From Mayamaea pseudoterrestris (taxonomy: Eukaryota; Bacillariophyta; Bacillariophyceae; Sellaphorales; Sellaphoraceae): DNA of 64,000 nt. Position numbers and translations under genes: made by a program. Positions 15,035-26,640 of this stretch are shown piece by piece. Each line of letters opens with the position of its first letter. Positions within the stretch are counted from its first letter, which is position 1. Under the pieces are notes generated by a model. The model was given only the letters and a program-made list of their open reading frames with translations. It did not search any database and was not told the origin of the DNA. Location: positions 2,164,001 through 2,228,000 of the forward strand of contig BROI01000001.1 of assembly GCA_027923505.1 (NCBI GenBank), given 5' to 3'.

Positions 15035-15363
15035 TGACACAATATTATTGAGTTGAGTTGACCTGCGTCTTATGACAAGACGGTTAGCTACCTGTGTTTT
15101 GTATGCATTTAATCCTGTGCAGGGTTGAGTCACACTTGTGACCGAATCCTCACATACATGAGTGAAATCGCTGACGATCGAGGCGTGAACCTCGACCGTG
15201 AACCCAGTGAGAATGAGAAAGAAGCGCACGAGTAGAGTAGCGAGTAACATGCACTATTCTAGCAATTGAGTTTGTTTGTTTGCTTTACGCTGGACGAAGA
15301 GGTTGATCGCTCCGAGTCCATTGTAGTCGCTGGAATAAAGGTTCGTCTGATATTATCGTGTCA
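15035..15363 (+). repeat. 5' LTR of copia-1
   Basis: A 329-bp LTR beginning TGACACAATATT and ending ATTATCGTGTCA (canonical TG...CA). It is almost the same as the three LTRs of the composite element downstream. The left flank is satellite B (ending CATACCATC). Confidence 0.93.
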
Positions 15364-18300
15364 GATTAACAGTCTTGCTAGCTTGTCTTGACCTGAGAGA
15401 GCTGTGCGAAAGAGAGAGAGTGAAAGAATCGAGAAATTGAGAGAGAAAGAGCAGATTCCTTGCGGCGTCGTCAATCCGAATACTTGGCATGAGCGCGTAG
15501 AACAGGATCATATAAGGCTCGACTGCATTGAGAGCGGTTGTTGTGTGAGAAAGGACTTGCGGAAAGCGAGGTATTCACTATCATGGTTTCGGTTACTGCG
15601 GAGGCTTTGCAAGCGCTCTGTGTGAACGTTTTCGGACGAGACATCCAAGAAGCGTTCTTGTTTTGGAATGTAACCACCACTACCCAGATGTTGAGATTGA
15701 CCAAGGAGCAACTTGAAGCCCCCTACTGGGTCGACAGAGCCGCCATCCCACCAGGCGTTGGCCAACCTGAAGGCGCGCAACCCGACGATGCGCAGCCGGG
15801 CGACAAGCCGGCCGAGGAACCGGCCGAAGAACAAGCAGCCGCCGCCCCAGCACGATACGAGACGCGTCTACCACCAGTCGACGTGAACCTTATCCTCGAT
15901 GCATGCGAAAGGTTTAACATGCACAACGGAGCCCCGAACACCAAGAGGTGGACGGAGCTTGATTTAGGCAAGCTTGAGCGATTCCAAGAAAGACTCGCCG
16001 AACAAGAAATCGGTCGGAAGCGTGAAGAAGGGTACTATAACCTCAAGTCCAAGAGGGCGCAAGCCGAGCTACTTGCCAAGCAACTCGAAAATGAGAATAT
16101 GAAGGCTGAGAAGGCCGAAAAGGAAGCAGATGCCAAGGGTCGTTTCTCGAACATCAAGACGAAGCGAGATTACAAGGACTACAAAACGTTCCAGCATCCC
16201 CACGGGTGGTTGAGTTGGAGCGCGTCTACCAAGGCAATCGCCAAGCTCCATGGCTGTTCTAACGTGCTCGGAAGAAGAGAAGGAAGAGTTCAAGGAGCAG
16301 CAAATCTTCATGTACACTGCGTTTTGCAATTGTCTCGAAGTACCTGGATACCAATCGCTCCTAATGAAGTACGCTGACGAGTCTGACGCTCAGAGCGTCT
16401 ATCGCAACCTCGCGACCAAGTTTGGTTCCAGCGAGTTAGCTACCATCCAAGCGAACGAACTGCAAGCCAAGCTTGCGACGATTCGCCTAGATTCGACCTG
16501 GACAAAAGGACACTACAAGTTCCTAAACTACATCGAACAGCTCATGAAGAATCTCGAAGAGTTCCGTCCTGGAGTGACGGATGACAAGAAGAAGTACTAC
16601 TGGCTCCGAGCTGCAGTGGAAGGCGACGAAGAGTTCGGCCCCACGTGCACGACATTTGACCAGCACTTAACATTTGAACGATGACGCATCATCAGTGCAA
16701 ACGGTGACCCAGACCCCATCGTAATGGAAGATTATGACTATCATTTTGACATGTTGTCACAGCAGGCTCTGCCCGTCGACAACAAAAACGCCAAGTTGAA
16801 CAAGGGCAAGAAGAACGCCGACCGCCAAGCGAACAACGTGAACACTTCCGGGCAAGGACGTGGTAATGGACGCGGTTCCGGCCATGGCGGAGGACGCGGC
16901 GGCCAAGGCGGACGCGCAGAGACGGACGGTGGGCGTGGCACCCAAGTGGCGCTACGGGTTCCGAGGACGAGGCTCTTCCGCGCCACTACCAGCGAGCCGG
17001 TACGCTGAAGTGCATCGGGAACGATTTCCTGGTGATTATCTGAACTTTGAACAGTTGTTGCAGGCCCCCTGGTTGTTCATGTCGTACAGCACTCGCCGAC
17101 TCAACAGCGCGACGAAACGCCAGCCCACGCAAGCCGCCCTGCAAGACCCGAACAACAAGACGCGCGAATCAACGGAAACCGCTGCGAAAACCAGCAGTCA
17201 GCAGCAGCCGCATCGGTGCCCGCAATCTCGTATCAGAATGACGCCGCCCCCGAAGCACCAACGCACAGCCACTCAAGGTGCAACGATGACATGATTAGAT
17301 CTTCCTTGCGAACGCCGGGTCGTTCGCACTCGCGCGAAACACCAGCAAGAGCTTCGGGGAGCGACGGCCGCCGAACCAAGGCAATGGTATCGGGCGCTAC
17401 ACTCGCGAATCGAGCCGCAGCAACCCCCGAGAGGAACGGGGTCGAGGGGACCGAGCGATATGAGAACTTGAGTACTACCAACACACGAACGTGACAGGTT
17501 TGAGCAACCACACGGTTCGCGACTCCAAGTCGGAACTGGCGCCGCATGATTGAGACTCTCGGACTGAATCTATTTATTATCAGTCTAACCAGTATGCTGG
17601 TACGACGGTGCGAATCCATTCAGCGCAATCGCAGCTGTTCGCTCGCCATCTGGATCGACTAACGCCGCCGCTTCCCAGCAGCGGCGCGCCATTGTCACCA
17701 GTTGTGGCAAGACCATCCCCTTGGCGATCCGTGACGGTTTGCTCTGTATGGATAAGGGCGCCCAACCGACGGATGCAGAGTTGAAATGTATCCGACGGGT
17801 CATTTTCTTCATGGACACCCTTGGATCCGGGCAGAGTTGGATAATGAATGGAACGAAGAAGACGAGTTTAATCGTCAGCTGAATGAATGGAAGAAAACTA
17901 CGGTTTCACGACGCCGCGATGGATGCACTCGGCGACTCCACCTACCGGAACAACATGAACTCAGTGGAACGTGGTGCAAAAAGCATCGACGCAATCAGGT
18001 TGATACGACGCAAGCCAATGCACGACGCATAATGCCAATAAGAAATTTCCGACTACCAAGCGCTTCTCTCTCTCGACCCTTACCTTGGCTATACTACTTG
18101 AACGAGTCAAGCGCACTCATTAAGAATACGATTACAGCTTCGTGCATCGGCACACACCCCATTTCGCCAATACTTTAAGTCGCGATTCCCTGCCGCCATG
18201 TGTGTTTCCCTGACGACACGAGGACAGATACTCTGGTTTTCCAAGGAAGCCGCCAGAAACGACGGGAACCGCGGCCATGGCGGATGCAAGATGATGCAAC

Positions 18301-19672
18301 TGTTCGCCGTGGCAAGAAGAGCCTGCTGACGCAGGGATACCCACTGAGAACCGAGAGAAGCGCTCCTGGCGCAAGACTTAATTCGAGACATGGGCGTCCC
18401 GACTTGCCTATTAGCGATAATCATGAGTGCAGCTCGGAAGCAAAGTTGAAACCTGTTGCGATTCTACGCGATTCAGGACTAACAGAGCGAGCCCGACAGA
18501 ACCAGAATCGCCGAGCGCCGATCCGGCCAGGCCAGTCATCAGTCCAGAACATCATGAACCGCATCGGGCGCACTCCGCTGGAGCCTGGCTCGCGCGCGCT
18601 GCACGTAATTGCCTTGGTCAACAATCTGGCGACCGAGTCCCTCAACTGGGAAGACCCCACTGAAGCCGCCAACCGAGTAATACCTCGACATTACTGCCGG
18701 CTTCCTGCAGTTCGCCCTGGGAACGAGTCCTGTACTGGGCTGGAGCCGACGCAGCCGCCGACATTTCCTCACACACATAGGAAGCAGCAGGACGCTGGGC
18801 CGGCATTGCAGAGAACAAGGGTGACATCCCTCGCGTACTCAAGTTCGATCCGATCGAATCCGGAATGGTTGTTGTCCGATCCAACGCCCGCCCTTTCTCC
18901 GAAGGACAACCTACGCGCTGAAGCTGAAAGCGCCCTGAACCTGAGTCCGAACGACCATTGTTCCGCGGAACCTGTCTTCGACGCACGCCCGCGCGCAGAA
19001 CGAGTGAAACTGGGTCGACGAGTTTGGACGATGAGTATGACCTCCAGCGTCGGTCCGGTGTTTGAACACGACCTACACCGAGCCCACAGCGCCTGACTGG
19101 GGAACGCGGGATGAAGACGCATTCACGCTTGGAAAAGGGCCGAAGTTAGCCGGGTTTGGATCCCGACGGACTCCATGCCGCCCTTTACTCGCTGAACTGA
19201 TGGGACGCGACTGTCCTTCTTGACGAGGAAGACGGCTCCACGCGACGCTACAAGGTTATCGAGCAAACTAAACGATCGCGATGAAGCCAACCACAAGATC
19301 ATCAAGTTCCACTGAGCCTCGGCGACGGGCGACGTCGACGAGCTTATTACCTACAACGAACTAGCCACCTGTGCGAGCGGCAAGATTCTTTACGACTGGG
19401 GACGATGACAACGACGACCAGTACCACAAGTTTGGGATTTCATTGACGGACATGAGGGTCCACTGACACAAGCCGACGCCACGCGCACCGCGGCTCATCC
19501 CACAACTTGCTCATACACTGGGCAAATGAAGTAGGAAGACCTGGGAGCCACTGCATTGATTATCAAGTCCCATTCCTGTGACCGCTGCCGAGTATGGCAA
19601 GCGCAAGGGTATGCTGGAAAAGGATGGATGGAAGCGCTGAGGCGCATGGCAGGACACACTAAACTGTTCCGA
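15035..19672 (+). mobile_element. Degenerate Ty1/copia element, 3'-truncated (copia-1)
   Basis: A fossil LTR retrotransposon inserted in the 169-bp satellite. It has a well-preserved 5' LTR (15035-15363), then a gag region (about 15.58-17.0 kb) and a protease/integrase region (about 17.0-19.5 kb). All align along their length with the younger element at 37-43 kb. Homology stops near 19672, soon after the start of the reverse-transcriptase region; RT, RNase H and the 3' LTR are absent. The coding part is heavily broken, with well over a dozen interruptions, so it is older than the composite at 32-43 kb even though its LTR still looks similar. Confidence 0.9.
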
Positions 19673-19674
19673 AT

Positions 19675-20465
19675 GCAGCTACTGGGTGCAGGAGCATCCC
19701 AATGTCTTCGCGGGTAGCAGTGAGAGACCTTGCAGGACGGCGACTTTTATATTCCATCATGCCATATTGTCGAGACGGTGAGTCTGTTTGGAGTCGTCGT
19801 TCAGTATGCAGAGGAGGTGGAGGAGCAGCTGGAATGCCAGAACCTGTTGCTCGCTTTTGGTTTCGACAAATCTTGCGGGTGCGCGTCATGGGGAGCTCGA
19901 GTGAGCGCTAGTTGTATTACTGTTCACTCACATGTAGCCATTTACTGTTTTCAGGAGTCTGGATCATTTACAGAAGGAAGGCGTTTGCCACCGTGACTTA
20001 TCTTTAGAAAATGTTTTGGTGGATGGCGAGAAATGCATGATAATCGACATGGGCATGTGTTTGCGCGTACCTACACTGATCATAAGCGTACAAAACGCAG
20101 TCTGAACGTTGTACGAGGAACGATACGGCGCCTGATGAAACCCCAAGGTGTCTGCGGCAAGCATAACACATGTCACCTAGAGTGTTTGCAAACATAAAGA
20201 AAACTTTGATGGATTTGCAATTGATCTGTGGGCGGCTGGGTCATTTTGTACATTATGCTGACAAGGGTTCCACCATACGACCAAAGCAAGTCCAGACTGA
20301 CCAAAGATTTGAGCTGATGGTATCTGGCAGGCTCATGGAGCAACTTGCAATTGGGACATAATACCCAACCGACGAGGCTGGCGACCTCATGCAAAGATGT
20401 AGGTACAAACGGGATCGGCTAACTTACTGGCCGAGGTTATGTCTCATCCATGGAGTTACTAATGA
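19675..20465 (+). pseudogene. Decayed Ser/Thr protein kinase gene (copy 1)
   Basis: Translating across frames gives recognisable kinase blocks in order. First comes the hinge-side stretch around EHPNV...DGDF.YSIMPYC. Then WFRQIL, the catalytic loop GVCHRDLSLENVLVDG (about 19990), the metal-binding DMG variant IIDMGMCLRVP, an activation-segment CGKHN, the helix-F stretch FDGFAIDLWAAG, and the C-terminal MSHPW near 20440. A GT-AG intron of 76 nt (19879-19954) is still visible between the FRQILR codons and the codons before the catalytic loop, so this is a genomic duplicate and not a retrocopy. There are several frameshifts and stops, and the 5' end is lost at the copia junction. The kinase type resembles a family I associate with diatoms (recollection). 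Substrate unknown. Confidence 0.8.
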
Positions 20466-21546
20466 CCACGTGGAAAGCGCCACCTCCATAGCACCTCCTT
20501 TATTTTAATCAGGACTGACTATGTGTTAACTACTTCAACAAACGTAGGACCGACATGTCACGTGAACTCGTAGCTGAGAAGGGCTGGCTTGGATACACTA
20601 AAGCTATTCGGAACGTGAGACTGATGGAGCATTTTCTACAGTACGTAGGCGAAGAACATCATTGGTTAACATTATAAAGAAACGAGAAACGTTTCATCAA
20701 TTCAAGACCAAAAGCTACCTTAATATCGTAGTATCCGTTTGATTGCTATTAGCCGTCACTTGTGCTACCTGAACACCACTCAGCTTCTCGTTTCTCTAAA
20801 AGCGATGTTGGAAATCTTCCGCATGATCAGCCGCATCTCCCAACTTGAACGATTACCACAGTGACGACCATCGAGTGGCCACTTAGATAATGTTCGCTGC
20901 ATAACCTTCTTTAGTATTAGCCATGGAGCAATGTTTTCTGCTCGTAGGAGACAAATGCATAGTAATCTGCAAATATCGTAACAAGACAAGCAAAGGGTCA
21001 GCCGCATGATGGAAATGGTGCGAAACGTTTTCCAAATGACATAAGAGCAGTAAATCTCACCTCTGCATCAAGACCAGGCTTCTTTTTCCCACCATTTGAC
21101 CATGGATTGGATTCGCGCTTAATCGCGAGCACATGTTCGAGCAAAAGCACCAAGAGCCGCCATGGTCGATTGTGGCTGCAGATTGTGACGTTGAAGGCAG
21201 CGGCGACATAAGGATCTACTTTAGTCTCAAGCAACTGTGCAGCTCTTAGTGGGCGTTGTACAATGTGACACACAGTAGATGTGGTGGTCATCAGTCGTGC
21301 ATGACCTGGAAACCAGCAACGACATTTTCCTTCGATAAGCCTTCATCTTTCATCTCCATGCCAATGAACAACCAACAATCAGATGTGCACAAGTTTGACT
21401 GGCACGGTCAGCCGGAATAAGCTCCACCCAAAGCACGAAAATCCGAAGCCGAAGTGAAGATTAATGATTCACCATTCAGTGTCGCCAGACTTGTTGAACA
21501 GGCTGGTCCACCAGTCTCTCAGCTTCCCTAAACCTCGTATTCTACA
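20466..21546. other. Unassigned spacer between two kinase pseudogenes
   Basis: About 1.1 kb of non-repetitive sequence with no convincing gene. It may hold the 3' part of the first kinase copy and upstream sequence of the second. The short open frames here show no recognisable domain. Confidence 0.5.
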
Positions 21547-22564
21547 ATGCCATCGAAAAATCATATGGGCGTCAAGAACCACCAAACAGGAGATTTCATT
21601 GAAAATCAAATTAATATTTTGTGTCCGTGGGCGACATCGACCGAGCTTATGTCGTCGAAGACGATAGCGAAAGTTCCTCTGGACTGGTGCGGCTTTGTAT
21701 TCCTCTCAAGAAGAAGTCGGCAACCGAGCCTTATAGCGCAGCGCAATGGGAAACTACAGATGAAGCTTGTCGTCTTAGCAACGTTATTGCAAGATGCAGG
21801 CCAAGCAAAGGATCCACTGAAGGTAACCTTGTACTGCAATACGTGGGTGACTATCACCCTCATGTTCTCGGTTGCGAGGTGATCTTTCAAGATGCTGACT
21901 ACCTTTACATTGTTACCAAGTACTGTGCGGGAGAGACTTGTATCTGAAAAATGCAACGAACACTGAGTATTCGAGGACGCAGTTGCCTTTCTCAAACCGG
22001 AGCTACTGCAAGCTCGCGTATGGTTTCGACAGCTCATTCAGGCCATTAGTCATTTGCAGACAGAAAGGAGTCTGTCACCTTGACATTTCAGCTCGAAAAT
22101 TTACTCATAGACGACCACAACAACTTGCAGTTGGTCGACTTTGGATCAGCATATAGAGTACCGTAGTAGCTCTGCATGCACAGGGTCATGTTCTGCATAT
22201 CTGATGGGTCGGAGCGCCGATTGATTTCGGCTCCCGATCAAGGAGGTGACGCACCTACTTGGCACCGGAAAATGGTGGACAGGGTTCCTTTTGACGGCTT
22301 CGCATGTGACATTTGGTCTGCTGGTATTGTTTTATTCATTCTCTTGGTCGACATGGCACCATTTCAGTGGGCGCATCTTTCAGATCTCCGCTTCCAGCAA
22401 AATTGCTCAGGGACGCTTGAAGGAAGGTTCGGGGAGCTTGAAAAATTTCCGTGAGCGATGACGCCTGTCAGATTTTTTGCTTCTCCAGAACATGATGATG
22501 CATGATCCAAAGCAAGAGACTAAATATCAAACAGATCACGGAGCATCCATGGTTCACAGGATAG
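21547..22564 (+). pseudogene. Decayed Ser/Thr protein kinase gene (copy 2)
   Basis: A second broken member of the same kinase family. Landmarks across frames: an N-lobe part ending in HPHVLGCEVIFQDADYLYIV (about 21.86-21.91 kb), FRQLIQAISHLQ, a catalytic loop GVCHLDIS (HRD changed to HLD), VDFGSAYRVP, PFDGFACDIWSAGIVLFILL, and finally DPKQ...ITEHPWFTG followed by a stop at 22562-22564. At least four frame changes are needed to read these in order, so it is not functional. Order and spacing match copy 1, which suggests tandem paralogues that decayed together. The DFG motif was still intact when it decayed, unlike the DMG of copy 1. Confidence 0.8.
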
Positions 22565-22680
22565 ATATAAGACGTTGCGACTGCATTAATCTTTTAATCA
22601 ACTGGCCGTTTTTATACAAGCGTCATTTAACTACGCACAACGATTTCTTTTGCTTTGTAAACTAGAAAATCGACTCCAAA

Positions 22681-24023
22681 TCATTTCGCGCTTTGCACCT
22701 TGATGGAGACTTCGTTCAAGCGCTTCCATGGTGGCGTGAATGGATCGTTATATTGCGACAGCGTAACTGCCTTAGCACCTGGGACAATTTCCCATTCCTT
22801 GCTGCTCCGCTAGACCTTGCATCAGTTGTTCCCCTTCCGGCGGTTCGTTTCCACTTTTCGATGCATATCCGCCAAACATTATAACTGCGCGACGTTGTCC
22901 CCCTGCAGGGCCAAGCCTCACGCCACTCCCTTCAATTGGTTGTGGGGCTTGTGTCAACCGGTCGCTACTCCAGAAATCGGAGGGCATGACGAAGGATCAT
23001 CTTTCGTTGGTCGCCACTTTCGTCCATGAGCACTGGAATCGTCATTTTCATTGGCGTTTGCTGTTGATTCTTTCCGAAAAAGATACCCGGCAAGAAGTAT
23101 ATTAAAGGATCCAGCGCTGACTGTCTTGGGTTTGTCGTTGTTCGGGCGCGCGTCGTCGTCAGAGGGGTTCGCGGCGCCCTTGAGACGACGGAGCACACCT
23201 GCAAAGGGCTGGTATTGTCTATATTCGATACCATCTCGGCCGGCTCGGACCAGGATGTCATACTTTGGTGTCTCGAGGTCTTCACCCATGCGTCTTCGGA
23301 GCTCATCTTGTGCCCGAGGTGCAAAAGCTTTTCTTTAGCTCCCGACGAGCCTTGTATTCATCACGCGAATCGCAGGAGTCCGTAGTCCTCGCAGCAGTTT
23401 CTCTTTAATTGTGCTAGTCGACCTCGTCTGGCTCTGTGGGCCAATTGTCTCAAGATTGATACAAGCACTCGCCGTCGGCGGCGCAGTTGGTCAATTGCGT
23501 CGACACCATTCGAGTCATTTGCATCTTCGTCCGATGGAGGAGGTGTCGTGATATCAAGCGTTCTTTGCAGCGATGCCATGCGCAACCTTTTCGAAAATCT
23601 TGTGAGCAGTCTAGAGCGACTCAAAATGCTTGGTCGGTTCGATCGGGTCCCTGAGAAAGGAGGGTGTTCAAGAATTCATCGATTTCTCTTGAATCAGTTC
23701 CATTGGAACGCATTTCATTCAATTCATTGACGAGGTTGCGGCAGCAGAAGAGTTGAAACTTTTTAAAGCATCATATAGAAGCGTGATTTCTCTGTCATAT
23801 GGTATACTTCTGATTCTTCAATGGTAACGCTGGGAACGTCCGCATAATTGTCGACTGTTGACGTTTCTGCCTCGGCAGCGAGTGGAAAAAGCACAGTCAT
23901 TTTCAGGTGATGGGCACCGTCCGCTTTTTACATCCTTTTCCAACTGACGAAAGGAACCCGTCGGCTACATACGCTAGCAGGCATGCGATCACTAAGGCGA
24001 TTGAACGGACGCTTTTTCGCCAT
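22681..24023 (-). pseudogene. Decayed plastid-type SOUL haem-binding protein gene
   Basis: Read on the minus strand, a start near 24023 leads (after one frame change) into a hydrophobic signal IALVIACLLAYVADGFLSS, whose G|F boundary fits secondary-plastid targeting. A long low-complexity linker follows. Then come SOUL-domain blocks: LETPKYDILVRAGRDGIEYR (about 23.27 kb), a FN.LAGYLF block, MKMTIPV, VMPSDFW, LTQAPQPIEGSGVRL, RRAVIMFGGYASK, and the C-terminal YNDPFTPPWKRLNEV with a stop at 22681-22683. SOUL proteins bind haem or tetrapyrroles. Several frameshifts and stops are spread along the gene, so it is a pseudogene; the last block is very well kept, which suggests fairly recent loss. Confidence 0.82.
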
Positions 24024-24175
24024 GGTATGGTGGTAGGAAGCCAAAAAAATGAAAGCCAAAGATTCGCTGCAATGGTAATGACGTCACGCATGTCTTGCCG
24101 GTACTACCGTCAAGCTTTCGTTCCACTCGCTACCAAGCCATGGCACTATGAAACTATGATTGCAACCAACAAAAA

Positions 24176-25263
24176 ATGTTGCGCCGCTCAGTAACCGGTA
24201 GCTCCTTGTCTTCAGCGAAATCCACAGTGGCACTCCAGAAGATTGTTGCATGGATCCGAAGATAAATTCGGAGGTCTTCCGATCGACGAAGGCCCTGCCG
24301 CCGAAGTCATCACGTCGACACAATCATATCTTTCTCCCGCGGATTTACATCAGCTTGTTACGCATCAAGCGTCTGCCATTCATGTTCGGATTTTCCCAAA
24401 GACAGCAGCCAAGACACTAGGAGAGAAGCTAACTTTCCGTGCGAGGCTGGATTGGCGCGCAACTGGAAAGTAAGCACGAGTCGCGGGTTAGAGTCGAGCG
24501 ATGTTTCGACACTGGGTGCCATGATCCTTTAATATTGTGTCGGCGTGCTGCCAGTACGGACAAGCGGGATGATTACTTTGAAGGGTTTCTCGAAGTTGCA
24601 GAACCGACGGGTTGCTGAGCAATCAGATGGACGCTCCTTCCTCAACTATGGCCGCTCGACTTGCTGCGTCTCCGGTTAGATGAGCATGGTCCGGAAGGTG
24701 CTGGCGCTGGCACCTTCCTGTGAAACGACCGTTTGGTGGGGTGTTTGACGCGTGTGATGAAGGGTCTACGCGCTGGAATCAGGTTTCATTCCCGTCGATG
24801 AAATGGGACCTTTAGATCCAAACCAGAGTTATTTTCCCAACATATACTTGCAGCTGCCAAGGCACCATAAAGACGAAAATGTATCTGCTGCTACATGTCA
24901 TAAAGAGACGCTTCGCATATGGCCGGTTGGTGTGCGCTCTCGCTGGGATTGTTATCGCAATGCGCTCTTGTTATCTGGCTTACACTGGCCTGATCTGGAA
25001 GCGCAGATGCGGCTACGAACGACGCTTGGACAGGCCCAAACTATTGCAGTGGAGCCTGGAGATCTTGTTCTCATTTGCGCACAAAGACGTAAGTTAGACT
25101 GATCACTTTCTTCTGTTGAGTTGAGTCCGAGTCACTAACACACTAACTGGACACCATACGCTCAGCTCACGAAGCGATTGGGTTTCAACATGGAATCAGA
25201 ATATCTCTGCAATGCTTTTTACAACATCATGGGCCAGATAAGCGACTGCTGATTGACTCCTGA
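24176..25263 (+). pseudogene. Decayed 2OG-Fe(II) oxygenase-like gene
   Basis: The likely start is ATG at 24176 (MLRRSVTG...). Blocks across frames are PADLHQLVTHQASAIHVR, NWKVSTSRGLESSDVSTLG, FIPVDEMGPLDPN, NIYLQLP, GVRSRWDCYRNALLLSGL, AVEPGDLVLICAQRP, then [17 protein letters not shown] and a stop at 25261-25263. A consensus intron (25089-25165, 77 nt, GTAAGT...CTCAG) joins AQR-P to HEAIGF exactly in phase. The final H...R block and the upstream V-D-E, where an HxD would be expected, suggest a 2-oxoglutarate/Fe(II) oxygenase fold; the first metal-ligand His appears replaced by Pro. The family call is tentative; pseudogene status is clear from repeated frame changes. Confidence 0.62.
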
Positions 25264-25934
25264 TGGCGCCTCCGATATGTGTGCAGTTGAACGACTCGAT
25301 GGATCAACAGGCTACTTAAAGCGGTATATGCTTCCTGGCAACTGTACACATAAACGCTAGTATCATGCAAATGGGTTCAATGGAGGGATTTGTATGTTGA
25401 TCCGCTGGCGGAGTTTATTCCCCTGGTCATACCAACTACCAATATCGGTACACCTTGCGTTCATACTTTTGCCGCATTTTTCTGTAAAAGCACAGCCTGT
25501 CCTTGCATACGTATCACCCTTTATCATGTACGACGTAGGTATGTACATACAGGACAATGTACTCACTGTCAGTACTGTACTCCACTGTAGTACTATGGCG
25601 CCATGCTAGCAAGTTCCTATGAGATGAGAAGACTATCTCTGGCACCTCAAGCTTTGAACAGCACCCAAAGTTTGAACAGTGGACAAAATTTGCTGCCACA
25701 CATCCATCAAGGTAGTGGCAGTTATTCTGCCACTGTTAACCCCAATGATCAATCTACTAGTTTATCAATCATGCTTTGTTACGGTCACCCTTAAGGACAC
25801 AGGATGTCACACATTTATTTCTCTCCGTTTGAGGCATCTGCATCTGTGTCGTTCCACCAACCAGACAATGCCATTGCACTCTCCATGGACTGCAATAAGG
25901 TGGCACTCAAAGCTTGCCAGAGAATGGACTCCAT
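25264..25934. other. Unique sequence between pseudogenes and satellite
   Basis: About 670 bp downstream of the oxygenase-like pseudogene. I see no coding signal, RNA gene or repeat until satellite-like sequence starts near 25935. Confidence 0.5.
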
Positions 25935-26640
25935 TCTGGCTTGATTTGGGCGTACTCATGGCTCTAGGTATGAGCATTTGAAAATCACAGCATCTGCTGG
26001 CTGAGACTGGTGACAAGTTGTCACCAATCGCATTGCAGTCTACTGAGGGACCAGCCAGGCAATCCATCTTGTAGCGCACCTGAAATAAGGATGTTAGCAC
26101 CATTCTGGCTTGATTTGGGCAAACAGATGGCTCTAGGTATGGGCATTTGAATATTACGGCATCTGCTGGCTGAGACTGGTGACACGTTGCCACCAATCGC
26201 ATTGCAGTCTACTGAGGGACCAGCCAGTCAACGTATCTTGTAGCGCATCTGAAAAAAGATGTTAGCACCATTCTAGCTTGATTTGGGCATACGCATGGCT
26301 CTAGGTATGGGCATTTGAAAAGCCTGTCATCTGCTGGCTGAGACTGGTGACAAGTTGTCACCAATCACATTGCCATCTACTGAGGGATTAGCCAGGCAAT
26401 TCATCTTGTAGCGCATTTGAAATAAGGATGTTAGCACGATTCTGGCTTGATTTGGGCATGCGCATGGCTCTAGGTATGGGCATTGAAAATCACGGCATCT
26501 GCTGGCTGAGACTGGTGACAAGTTGTCAACAATCACATTGCAGTCTACTGAGGGACCAGCACAGGCAATTCATCGTGTAGCGCACCTGATAAAAAGATGT
26601 TAGCACCATTCTATTTGATTTGAAATACACATGGCTCTAG
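25935..26640. repeat. 169-bp satellite, divergent subfamily (D)
   Basis: About four copies, period 168-169 bp (GAGACTGG at 26003, 26172, 26340, 26508). The unit aligns along its length with family B (shared CATCTGC.GGCTGAGACTGG, palindrome, CATCTTGTAGCGCA) but differs at many sites, including TGGCTCTAGGTATGGGCATTTGAA. It forms the left edge of the second B block. The same subfamily occurs in reverse orientation at 43.7-48.8 kb. Confidence 0.9.

Noticed and set aside
20780-21291. Minus-strand open frames of 75 and 97 codons
   Set aside because: No recognisable motif, overlapping frames, and location between pseudogenes; most likely chance.
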